Of a stretch of 64,000 nucleotides of DNA, positions 22,750-35,400 are shown one piece after another (the first letter of the stretch is position 1; each line of letters starts with the position of its first letter). A program made the translations under genes and the position numbers. Location of the stretch: positions 184,642 through 248,641 of the forward strand of contig CAJHNH020002491.1 of NCBI GenBank assembly GCA_905116865.2. The letters are read 5' to 3'. Origin of the DNA: Candidula unifasciata. Taxonomy: Eukaryota > Mollusca > Gastropoda > Stylommatophora > Geomitridae. The notes under the pieces were generated by a model, which was not told the DNA's origin, searched no databases, and worked only from the letters and a program-made list of their open reading frames with translations.

Positions 22750-23920
22750 ATTACAAATAAATAGGACACCTTAACGGGAATCGGTTGTGTCTGCAAATTA
22801 TAATCGTAATTACCCGAAAAAAATTAGGACTACGCAAAAACTCTATGCTATGCGTGCAAGGGCGCCGGAATCTAGGAGTTCGTGCAAATTGGGCAACTCT
22901 CCCCCCCCCCCACCTCCCCAAAAAAACACACAGGAAGTGTTGGTTACCTCCCTCTCCTAATACCATCTTCCCCCCCCCACCCCCGCTCCCCACCACCACT
23001 AAATCCGTAGAATATTTTATGGCTAATCGATAATTCTTATCTCCCCTCCCCCTCACAGTTTTAACCCCAACTTTATGTTTCATTATCTTTAGAGTATTTG
23101 TTTTTAAATTTCATGGTATTTAAATTCAGGACAAAATAGTAATGAAAAAAAATAATATTATTACTGACTTGAACAAGGCTTGATCCATTGACCGCCTCTC
23201 CCACTACCCAGCGAGAGCCTTCTTCGTCTGTTTTCTTTATGTCGGTGCCCTTGTATACATGCATAGTTCGGAAGATCACAACTAAAGTTTAAGGGCACCT
23301 TTTGTTTTTAACTGACTTCTTTGCCTACACGTTATTTCCTAATGGAGCATAGGATCTCACCACAGTCGCAACAAGTCGTCGTAGTCCAGCTCAGTGCTCC
23401 GGTCTTTAAAATTTTAAAGAACACATGGGGAGGGTGGTAAGAATCTGAGTCCTATTTAAAGAGTATAATAATAACAATGCTGTGCTAGGTATAAAAAAAT
23501 ACAATATTTTTGAACTTATACGAAATGAACAAATACATATCGTTTAAGAGAACCTTTATAATTGGATACTGAGGCCCGCTAAGCCTCTTACAAAATTGGG
23601 GCGAGGGGCCTGATCCTTCAGGTTCTGGCGCCTGTGGGTCTATCCTTTTTCAACATATGCGCCTCTCTGTTTCAGCTCGTTTCTTAACTCTTTCTCCGTA
23701 TTTTGCTATCAGCTATTATCAGTGTGTGTCCTAACCAACGCCAGCGTCTTGGCCTCACTTCTTGTTTCCCTTGCGTTTATCTTTTTAAAACACCAACGAC
23801 ATAGCCAAAAAGATCTATGAGCAATTCCACAGGTCCACTGTCAATCGATTCTCCGACTAGCGCTGTGTGAAGCAGGTTGGAAACAAATGTGATCCTGCAA
23901 GCTGTTTAAAAGTCGATGCT
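22750..23920. other. Intergenic, poly-C rich, nothing recognised
   Basis: C-runs near 22900-22990. A segment near 23331-23410 resembles LINE-tail antisense (AATGGAGCATAGG), also seen near 41735. Confidence 0.4.
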
Positions 23921-23926
23921 GGAAAT

Positions 23927-24080
23927 AGTTCCGTGACATACAAGTTTAGAACCATTGGCTTAAGAACGCGTGCACTGACAGTTCCTGGTCACAAAGGCCC
24001 TTGAGATAAGCATTTCAGATTAGGCGCAAGTGAAATGAATGATGAAAAGACACGACAAAAGCCTGACATAACGTTTTGGA
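23927..24080. repeat. Dispersed repeat, copy 1
   Basis: Shares TTCCGTGACAT, GCACTGAAAGTTC-like and TGAGATAAG words in order with 43487-43640. Confidence 0.55.
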
Positions 24081-24339
24081 GGGTCAGTAATTTAAACTCT
24101 TGCCTGCCAGCCCAAAGATCTTTCATTCTAACCCTTACCGCCTCACTTCTTAACTGCGGATTCCATCTCTGTAAGGGGAGCTAGTTGCTATTGAGCAGCA
24201 CTCTGATTACCTCTTGGTTGTCAACTATCCAAACTCATTTCTCTATTACGGATCTCTTAAATAAAGGTCAGGTGCTATCGACCTTAAACAGTCCGATTTC
24301 TATCTTGCTCGTAAACGTATCTCTCATTTAAAAAAAACA

Positions 24340-24710
24340 AGTTGGAGTTCAGTGGTCTCGAGTTATGGTGTCTGCCTCGACTGCTAGAGGTCCTCGGTTC
24401 AGGCCGCAGTGATGGATGGCATTTTTTCACGTGGACTTCTAGTAATTTCCCCTTGTCTCTGGGTAGTGAGATCGGACGCCCGTGTGCATTGTTGCGCACG
24501 TAAAAAATCCCTTGGCAGTTGGAAATCGAAAAGAGCTTAACGGCGCTGCCCAGGCAAAATTTGGAGTTTAAAATTTACCTAAAGTATTTCAGGATCCTCG
24601 CCGGCGCAACGGAATTCGTGCACTGCGCTGTGATTCTTCAATTAAGTTAAAAGTAGAACGGATTACTTATGGGTTACACTCGTGTGCTATGATGTTGATC
24701 CGTCGAAAAA
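24340..24710 (+). mobile_element. SINE-like repeat with tRNA-type head
   Basis: The head GTGGTCTCGAGTTATGGTGT and TCCTCGGTTCAGGCC is followed by ACGTGGACTTCTAGTAA and AAATCCCTTGGCAG. The body recurs at 56815-57005, and the 3' part (AGTAGAACGGA...GTTGATCCGT) at 58545-58610. Confidence 0.65.
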
Positions 24711-25192
24711 AACAGAAACATACATACATTTTTCAATGTCGTGATGCTCCCATCCCAACTGTATCGCTGTCTACCTCTAGTTCGCCTTAATTCAGCTTCT
24801 CCGCAGTAAATTACAACACAGTGTGCTAGATGCCGTTTTAAACATAACTGACACCATGACGTCACAAGAATTCCGTCGCAAGTATTTTAAGTCAGAAAAA
24901 CATAATCTCGAGATTGGATCACACTTCTTTTGTAGCCCGCCCTCATTAACCCCTCGCTGGCATTTACTTCCTCTGCCTGAACCACACCTAACGTCCTCCC
25001 CATCGTTTTCGCCTCATCCGTGAAATTTTTTTTCTATGTTTCCTTGTCTATACTGTTACTGTAATCCTATGGATTCCAGTATATGGACATTCTAGTTATT
25101 TCGCCCTTAGGTTTTCTTAGTGTATAAATCATCGCATCCTCATCTCTTTTTTTAACTGGTGTCTGGGTCTCTTCTAGCAAAAAAGTCATCTT

Positions 25193-25350
25193 TTTTCCGC
25201 AATTTTGAAAAGGCTGTACAAGATGGTAGCTGCAAGAACAATGTGGTTAATGATTGAGTTTCCTCTCCTTTCTGACGCCTGTCTTAGCTGACCTTACATC
25301 ACAGCGTTACGATGCGCAACAGAGGTTACAGCTAGGCTCGTAATCCCTGT
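25193..25350 (-). pseudogene. Inverted relic of a coiled-coil exon start and its intron
   Basis: The reverse complement matches gene A about 10373-10503: GTAACCTCTGTTGCGCATCG, CTGACGCCTGTCTTAG-like bases in reverse, the acceptor TTCTTGCAG, and the first codons encoding ATILYSL. It runs opposite to the cluster and stops after about 30 exon bases. Confidence 0.8.
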
Positions 25351-25694
25351 TCTGCTTTTTAGCGTCGTTTTATAGAGGCATCAAGTGCCAGCTTCGGTGT
25401 GTGTTAAGTGCATGATTTAAGTACTCCATTCATCAAAATGACTTTAATAGAGAACAACAAACAGATGTACTCTTGCAGGCCTTTTGTCAGTCTTCTTCTT
25501 CTTCTTTTCTCCACTCCTGAAATGCCTCACGGTGTCATGACAGGAAGAGATATCTGGCACAATCCTTTCTGTTTACCTCGTATAAAGTACTTTTCAGTTT
25601 CTCTGATATTTCTGCTGTCCATATTCTGCGTGGTCGACCTCTGGATCTGTTACTGTTGTGGAGTGAAAACAAGAAACTGAAAGGGACGATAAAG

Positions 25695-25885
25695 ACGCCC
25701 CATCCCGCCAAAGTTGCAGCACCTCTGGCCAACTGATCAGCGTTTCTGTAGGCATTACAGAAAATGTACAATTGCAGGGAAAGATAACCACATGACATAA
25801 CTGTTCTTGCTGACCTCAGTATGCCTGATTAATGACAGATGTTTCAATTCCGAGACCAGGGTTTCATAAATTACATATTTAGACT
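25695..25885 (+). promoter_or_regulatory. Candidate promoter of FREP-like gene B
   Basis: Homologous to the gene A upstream block (CCAACTGATCAGCGTTT through TGACCTCAGTATGCC to ACATATTTAGAC). The TATA-like ATATTTAGA at about 25875-25883 lies some 80 bp before the ATG at 25962. Other upstream DNA has no such similarity. Confidence 0.5.
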
Positions 25886-25961
25886 GGGAGAATGAAGCCA
25901 TAACACTTATGCAAGGAGTGCCACTAACATTTCTGCTTTGTTTGTCGGCTGCATAGAAACG

Positions 25962-26022
25962 ATGATGTTGCAGGCAGTTTGTTTGTGTGTCCCTCTAGTT
26001 CTGGTTGTTGTTCAATGTCAAG
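25962..26022 (+). CDS. Gene B exon 1: signal peptide
   Basis: Encodes [20 protein letters not shown], a short hydrophobic signal peptide. The exon ends in phase 1 with the donor GTAAGTG. The start is supported by the same ATG position in gene C and by the conserved upstream block. Confidence 0.85.
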
Positions 26023-29000
26023 GTAAGTGAACCAGTTTGTTCAATCAAGAAAAAGTTGAATGGTACATGGGGAGGTTTGGACTACATCACAGCTTTCATC
26101 AAGGCTACTAGCCTTCATGAAAGAAGTGTTTCTGACTGAGGGACCGACGAAGAAGAAGACTCAGAAGGGTATCGGCAGGCTCCTAGTAAAGTAAAACACC
26201 ACATTCATGAAATCATCTGGTCAGATTCACGAAAACCAGCAGACGAAGACCTTTATGGTCATTTTGTTCTTCTCCTCCTATTTTGCTTTTTCTTCTTCTT
26301 CTTCTACTTGGAGTTCACATGCTGTAAATTCCAGCGGAAAGTTCTAGATTTTCGCTTCCATCTGGACTTAGTCTTGTTCCAAAACTGGAGATTTGCGTGC
26401 ACATCACTTTTCCGTTCTCATTTTCTCGCCGCTCAAGCAGATACACTACGATTACGAAGGAAACGCCCATAATTAGTGCCTTTTGTAATATCTTTATTTG
26501 TTTATAAAAAGGTAGGGGGTGTAGGGAAGGCTGGTGTCAGTGGGTGTTTTCTTACTACCCCACAATGGAAATCCCCGAACCCAAACGACGATGCATGGTA
26601 ATATCACAGCAAAAATAAAGTATATCCGTAAATTTATTAGCACCCAAACAAAAAATCACACTTAAAAATAAATTAGTACTTATACTAAACACCTTTTATT
26701 TATAATCCTATAATCTTATAATCCAATATACTTAATGTTTAGAATCTAGAAAATAGTATGCAATATTAAACAGTCTCAACAACAACAACAAAAAAGTTAG
26801 GCTGGATAATACGGAGCCAGGAGAATCAGGAGTCGGGTAATCAATGGTCTACTATATTATTTTTGAGGCACTCATGGCAGTGCAGGAGGATATGACACCT
26901 GACGAATTGGCAGATGAAGCAAGAAACATCATCATCACAATAGCTCAGAACATGATTCCTAAAATGAAATTTAAAAAACACAAGAAACAGATTTACATTA
27001 CAGAAAAAACTTTGAAGCTGATAGACGAAAGAAGAAATTTAAAGCAAATTGGGACAGAAACAAATAGCCATGCATATAGTAAGTACACGAAAGAAATCAG
27101 AAGAGCTATCAGAGGAGATTTAAAAAAAAAATTAGTAGTAATTCAAAAACAACTTATGAAAGTTATGAAAAAGAACCAGAGTCTTTACTGGATGAGGTAC
27201 TATCAGCAATATAAAGCCTGAAGAAAGGAAAGTCACCAGGTTGCGACGAAAAACCAACAGAACTAATTCAAGCACGAGGAGAGGCCAGCGTCCAAATCTA
27301 CCATGCACTGTGCTCGAAGATCTGAAACAGTGGCATTTGGCCTAAAGCGTGGAAAAGAACAGTCTATATCCCTCTCCCAAAAGAAAGGAAATCTGAAACT
27401 ATGCTCCAACAACCGTACCATCGCATTAAAAATAATGCTAACAAAATCCTCTTACGAATGAATTATCATGAAGAGGATTGAAAGGAAATAACAATATGAG
27501 CTATATGAAGCACAAGCAGGTTTCAGACAGGGTAGAGGAACTTGGGATCACATCTTTAATATGAGAATCATTTTTGGAAAATGTAGAGAATACAATGTAG
27601 ATCTTCATGCTTGTTTCATTGATTATAGCAAGACATTTTATAGTGTCCAACATCAGAAAATGTTTATCATGAACAACAGGCAGCCAACTGAGCAGCTGGT
27701 GAACATCGGAGTGGTTCGAGGTGCAAAAGGGGTGAGGCAGGGGTGCATTCTCTCACTATACCTATTCAATATATAATATAATAAGAAATGTCAAAAATGA
27801 CTAGACTTGTGACAGTTCTAAAATTGGTCGCAACCCTTTTCCGGAACTTTGCACCTCCTTTCGAACAGCTTAAAGGGAATATAAAATTTAATATTGCCTG
27901 TCCAAAAGCTCATTGAAGATCAAAATCTGTTCTTGAATTTGAGAAAACAAAAATAATGTCGACAGATAAAACTGGCTGTCACCCAAAAATAACAATAAAT
28001 AGTGACGAAATTGAAAATGTCACAAACTATAATAAATAGCAATGGAGACTGACAGAAATTAAAAGGAGGATTACCATAGCAATGCAAAGATCAAACAACC
28101 TAAAAAAGTATATGGTTAAGCACCAGCAAGGAGATCAAAATTAGAATTTTGAGAGCATGCGTCATCCCTGTAGCAACATACGGATGTAAGCCATGACATT
28201 AAGATAGTGAACAGGGGCTTTTAAGCTTAAATTCTATAGAAAGATTCTCAAAATATCTCAGACATAGACGAGGAGAAATACTGACATCTTGAAAGATCTG
28301 AACATCAAGGAAGATTGGCTAATAAACAGCATCCTGTCTCCGAAGCTGAAATATTTTGGTCATATCAAGCGCCACGACGGATATGGGAAAAAAATACAGC
28401 AGAAGGTTTGATGCCAGAAAGGAAGGAGAGGAGCCGACCAACACGAATATAGGCAGAGGCTATAAGCGACTCCTTGAATATGAAAGTACATGACGCGGCA
28501 GAGTTGGCGAGAGACCGAGTTTCTTTCAGGCAGACTGTGATGAGAGCGACGTTGTGCAAGAAACCTGCTACATGATGATGATAACTACATTATTACTAAA
28601 ACAAAAACAGCTTCTGCTACTACTATCACTGCTGTTGCTACCAGTTACTTCAACCACCGTCACTATTACTACAACATCGACTTCTTCTATTCTGCTACTA
28701 AAACTTTTTCTACTACTATTTTCATTAACATTACGACTAATACTCCTACTGCTACTACTGTTACTACTACTACTTCGTCAGTATTACTACACTTATATGC
28801 ATACATGGGTGTGTAGTCAGCGGCAAAAGAATGGGGGTGAGATTTTATTGCAAAGGTGAATGGGCACTATTTGAAAATAGAGGGCATGGCTTTTAATGAA
28901 TGGAGATGGAGGCAGTCACGGTAGTTTCCCGATGGCTTGAGAACACCATAGCCTGTGGTAATTGTAGCAGACTTGCGTAGCTTGCTTCGGGAAACTAAAA

Positions 29001-32000
29001 GTGGCATCCTACGCGTAGAGCTATGTGCATTGCTTGATAAGACTCAAATTAGGACCACTCATACATTTTTTTTGTCTGGGTCATTCCAGTGTGCTGGGTA
29101 ATGAACAGATTGATATATTGGCTGCTGTCTCTCCTTGGTGGTGAGCTACTGTATGATAAGTTGAGGTAGTGAAGGCCCCCTGAGATCAAGTGGACTGTGC
29201 TGCAGAACGAACTGAGTACCCATATACTGACAGACTAATTCAGCGAGAAGGGGAGGAGGTGTGGGGGAGCAAGGGTTCTGGGGATTTTCACCCATACGAT
29301 GAAAACGGAGGATTTTAATCAGGCTGCACGTATCGGAGTGTCCCAATTGCACGTATGCTAATTCTGGAGTTACTCATTCATTCATTTAATATTACTACTC
29401 CGGTGTTTGTTTCGTGTTTTATAGTACCAAATGTTGACCTCATGAATTCAACCCCAAATTCTCGACTTGACGAGGTAGCAAACACGGGACGATATCCATT
29501 GTATCTCTGTGCTGCTTAAACGCTAGGCTTGCTTTGAGAAAGGGAAAAAAATTGTCACTTTCATCCAGCATCTCCGAAGGTGGAGTTTTCGTTTAAAATT
29601 GTGATTAGATAATGTTAGTTGTATAAAATGGCTTTGCATTGCTCGCCACCAAGTAGGACTCTTGTCGTGTTGATGCGATCAAAGGAGATAGACCCAAATA
29701 CTGTCTTGACCTGCGACGAAGTAGTCTTCCCGACAGCCAACTCACGACCCGGTCATCGGTGCTGCTTTAATGGATTCTAGGCCACTTGTCAATAGACAAT
29801 GATGTCTATACATTCGCTTGCATCCATGTCTGTCTGCAATTTCCCTACGTTGATTATATTTTGTACCAATTTAGCATTCGATTGTACTCATACCGATTAC
29901 TTTAATCCACTCCGCAGTTCTGGACTTCACCAGGCAGCTTACACCAGACGACAACTACTGTGGACATCTCCGATGTCTGGCCAACAGTTCCCAAACCATC
30001 ATCAACATGGCCATATATGATACCACAGATAAAGGCAACTACGTGAAACTGGCCTCCATCTCCGTGTTTGCCAAGGAAGTATCAGTCGAGCCATCCAAGA
30101 ACCACGTTATCAATGTTACAGGGAACATCTCAAACTATGACGGGGTCTTGAATGTCATGTTCTTGAGAGATGTAGATTGCTTGTACGGGGCGTTTCAGTG
30201 TGAACTAGATTTCGTTCACATCAACGGCCAACCGGATGTGATCAGAGAAAATTTGGCACCAGTCACCGAAGAAAACGGTAATTAGAGATTAGGAGCATAA
30301 AATTAATGCAGAGCACACAAAATAGTCCAATGCAGAAATTCTGGAAACATTTTGTTTAGGACACAAAAAACAGTCTAATGCAGAGAAGTTCTGGAAACAC
30401 TTTGTTTGGGACACACAAAAAAGACCAAAGCAGAGGTCCTGGAAACACTTTGTTCACGACACAAAAACAGTCCAATGCAGAGTTCCCCAAAAGACTACGA
30501 ATGGAAAGATAATTCTGAAAAAAAAAATATTCAAATACTTTTACCACATTAAAAGAGAGAGGTGGTAGTAGTAGTAGCACAGAGGTGTACAACCCTGACA
30601 AGATACAGAGCGTGTTGGTGATCCATTGCAGCCAACCTTCACAGGGGAGACGGCACCTTGACTGGGAGTTTAAAGAGTTAACCTGGCGCCTCCACCTCCA
30701 CCCCCCCCCCCCCCCTCCAACCAAATTTGTAAGAATTATAAGCTCTGTTGCCTCCCTTCCCTCCATCAACAAGGCAATTTTATGTCCGGTTGACCTTTTG
30801 AAATATCTTTTCATAACTTTACAAAAACACAAGGTGCAGTAGAATATGGGGGAAATGGAACAATTACATTAATGAGTCATTTAAGTAAAATAATAATCAA
30901 AATTATTAAAAGAAGAATAAGGTGAAAATCAAACCAGACATTGCAGGAGAGCAGTGTGGTTTTGTTGAAAATAAAGGCAAAAACGACGCCATATTTTCTG
31001 GAGAATACTTTCAGAAAGAATGATTGACATGAATAGAGATCTGTATTTGTGCTTTATTGATTACACTAAAGCATTTGATAAAGTGAAACATGACAAAATA
31101 TTATTATAATTTTACAAACCTTAAACAAGAAGCAGCCACAAAGATTGGCAATCAAGTTTGAACTTTTCAAAACATTGAACAAGACGTTAGACTATCACCA
31201 GATTTATTTAATGAGAACGGCGAAAAAATGATTAGATCTATATATGGTATGACAGGAATATCGGTTGGTGGGCATATTGTTACCAACATGCGATATGCTG
31301 GTGATGTAGTTTTGATCGGTGAAAATAAAAAACAACTGCGAGAAATGATGGAAATAATTGTAGCGAAAAGTGAAAACAAGGGTCCTAATTTGAACAATAG
31401 AAAAACCACAGTATTGGTAATGTGGTAATTACAAAGAAAACTGACCCTTTGAAATGCAGCATCACAGCAAATGGGACAAACCTCAAGCATGTTGATATGT
31501 TAAAGTACTTGGAAACCCTGATAACATCAGACGGAATACTGTATTACAGAAAATTAACTGTCGAATTACTCAAACAAAGGCAGCAATTTTTACAATGAGG
31601 AATTTTTCATGCAATCTTTCTATGTCAACTGAGACGAGAAAATGAATTCTCAAAAGCAATATAAATCCTATCTTGACATGTAGAAGTGAATTGTGGACAG
31701 TTGGTAAATTAGAAGAAACCTTTTTGGAAGGTGCGGAGATGTGGTTTTAAAGACGAACGATGCGAATACACTGGATAAATTTAAAAAACAAACAAAAACA
31801 AAGGAAAGAAAGAAAGAAAGAAACTGATTGCCAACATCAGAAAAAGATAATATAAATTGTGTGGTCATGTCAAAAGAACGAGAAAACTGGAGTACAGCGT
31901 GACAGTAGGAAAGATGGAGGGGAGGAGAAGCAGAGGGAGGCCGAGAGAATAGATGCTGGACAGTTTTACATCATAGCATAGAGGATCATCTGTGTCAGTG

Positions 32001-32339
32001 TTGACTGGAAGTACACGAGACAGAAGGTTGTGGATAGACCAGCGTCACACCGCATAGACTTCAAAAAGAACAAATTTGCCATTGCTTTCCTAATGGTTGA
32101 TTAGCATAGTTGATACCATCATCTAAATCAACTTATCGCGGCCTGCTGTCAAATGTTTGATTTTTCGAATCACATTATTTCAATGTACTATTATTTTCTT
32201 TTGCCGTTTAGAATAATATTAATATTTTTTAAACGGTATTTTTATTGTTTTTAATATTATGTATTTAAACAAGATTTGGGCCTCTTCAACGATATTCCCT
32301 CCACATCCATTGAATGTTGTGTAGGTGTTTGTGTGTATG

Positions 32340-32404
<65 letters not shown>

Positions 32405-35400
32405 ATATATATACATACACACAAACACGCGGTGTGAGTGTGTGTATGTATGTGTGTGTAAATATAAATCACTATATATATATATATATATATATTATAT
32501 ATTATATATATATATACATACACACATACATACATACATACATACATACATACATACATACATACATACATACATACATACATACATACATACATACATA
32601 CATACATACATACATACATACATACATACATACATACATACATACATACATACATACATACACACAAACAATGTGTGAATGTGTGGGTGTGAGGGTGAAT
32701 GTACGTGTAGTGTGTGTGCACGCGTGCGTGCCTGAATGTGTGTGTGTACATGTTGGTGTGCTCCCCTGGTGATGTTCAATTTCGGAGCATAACAGCAAAT
32801 TATTTCGTGATGTTTTAATTTTTTAATGTTTTTTTTTTTAATTCTACACATCAGCAATGTGGATGCATTGTAGCTGATTTCCTACGAGAAAATAAGACTT
32901 ATGACCTGTACATTGGTGTCTGCTTTTGTCTATAAGATTACACAGTAATGACCTCTTTGATTGACCCCCAGCATTATTTTACACACGCACACGTACGCGC
33001 ACGCGCGCACGCACGCACGTACACACACAAAAGTAACGCAGAAGAGGACATGTCTGAATCATTAACGACGTTATTCATTGCAGCCGACATCTTGAGCAGC
33101 CTGGCCAAAATTTCGACACAGCTGAAGGATACGAACAAACAGCTGGAGGGGCTGAAGAATGACACTGGGGTTCTGAAGCAAGACAATGAGGTTACAAAGC
33201 AAGACATTGAGGTTCTCAAGCAAGACAATGAGGTTCTAAAACAAGACAATGATGGTCTGAAGCAAGACAATGAGGTTCTGAAGGCAATGTTGGCTAGTGT
33301 CTTAGTGGAACTGTCCAGTATCAAGGAATTGCTGAACTCTACACGTGACAACGAACAGGTATGCTACTGTCGGCCTGGGTGTGTATGTGTATTTTGGTGT
33401 ATGTGTTATCCGTGTCAGTGCTTATGAGTGTGTGTCTGCGTTGGTGTGAATATGATTGTATCTGTGTATTTGTAGAGGTAAACAGACGGACAGACAGACA
33501 TAAAGACAGACAGACGGACCTTTCAGACAGACATACAAACACGTGAACAGAAGAGGGAAACTGGAACATGTTGTGACTACTGGAAAGATCCGGGGAAAGA
33601 AATACAGAGGAAGACAGTGTGAGAATGTGTTTGACAGCCTTTTGCACACGAAGGAGTAGCAGTGGTAGTAGGAGTAAGGGTTTAGTAGTGGTGGTGGTGG
33701 TAGTATTAGTGGTTTTAGCACTATATATAGTTTATATTCTATATTTTATTAGCGGAAGTTATAGTAGCAATGATATTGTAGAGTGGTAGTAGTAGCAATA
33801 ATGATACAGGTTTCATGAATATTGTATATGTATTATAATTAGTTTTAGTAATAGTAGTAGAAGGAGCTATTGTAGTAGCAATAAGCATTTATCACTACAA
33901 CGGCCCTTAACTCCGCAGCCATTAGTCTTCCGCAGTTGCGGATCGCATAATGTGGGGAGGCATCATCGCCCACGTCATTCGACAAGGCACTTGACGATGA
34001 CATCTTTCTTACTATTACTACCACCACGACCACCAATGCATTGTAGTTTCTACTGCAACTACTAAAACCAACGCTATCACCTCTATCACTCCACAACCAC
34101 TACTATACAACTAGGACTACTACTTTCACCACTGCCACCACGATCATTTCCACCACAACTACTACTTTGTAATTTCTACTGCAACAACTACCGCCACCAG
34201 CACCATCATAATTACCATAACCACTACTTTACCGTTTATACTACAACCACACCAACCACCACAATCACTACGATCACCGCCATCATTATCACACCATCAT
34301 CACCATTTACCACCACACCATCATCGCTACCACCCCCACTACTATACCATTTCTACTTCTACTACCACTCAAGCAACCACTTTACGTCACTTGCGCTACT
34401 TCTACCACCATCACCATCACTAATACTATATCCCTCCCACTACTGCTACTACTACTACCACAACAACCAACGCCACCATCACTACTTTATAATTTCCGCC
34501 ACTACTGCTACTAACTCCACCACCACCACTACTACATTATTTCCGTCACTGCTACCACAACCACCATCACTACCATGCCCCTCTACTATACAATGACTAC
34601 ATATACTACTGTACTCATTTCTCAAAACCTCTCTTGTCTTTTCAGCATCACGAAAGCTTGTGTTACCGAGGTATGCCTCACAAAAGTACCAGAGAAAAGT
34701 TTCTTCTGTCAGGGAACATCCAGGCGCTGTGTGACACTGAGACTGATGATGGAGGTTGGGTAGTCATTCAGGTGGTTTCCCCTGTGATTAGATTTTATTC
34801 AAACAGTCAGTATGTTTCTTTTTCGGGAATCCATTTCTGCAACGCATCTTTTTCATCATGAGGCACGGTCAATATGTGTGCACTGGAGGTCCTCACTAGT
34901 GCATCATAGCTAGGTTAGTTTTGCAAGAACGCAGCTGTAGTTCAGAAGCATCAGGGAAAGACATAAGACCAAACGAAAAGTATATCAGCAAGCTTCACAA
35001 TATAACAAACACAGACAAAACGTGAACGTTGCGGCTGTGGAGCCCTCTTCAGCACATACAAAGATTAGACAATACAACACAAATACACAGTATTACTTTC
35101 CTTCGTGGCAGCCAGGTGGATGTCAAGACAATAGTCTGCCGAGGCATGTGATGCCGGAAAAATAATATCTGGCGATATGTTAGGGGCCATCACTCGAGGA
35201 TAATAAATATCCATGGATATGCCAGGGAACATCACTTCAGAGTTCAGAAGCAATCAAGCAGTCAGGTGGTTTTGTCAAATCTAATTGTGGTTGTTGGATT
35301 TGCTATAAATTATATTGTGCTGCAGAAAGAAAAATCTTAAGCTAAAAGTAGTCACGGTTTGTCTACTGGGATCAAGATACAACCCCTGGACAGCTGCTTG

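Noticed and set aside
32257..32857. Tyr/Ile, Cys-Met-Tyr-Val and Thr-Tyr-Ile-His frames
   Set aside because: Encoded by (TA)n and (CATA)n microsatellites.
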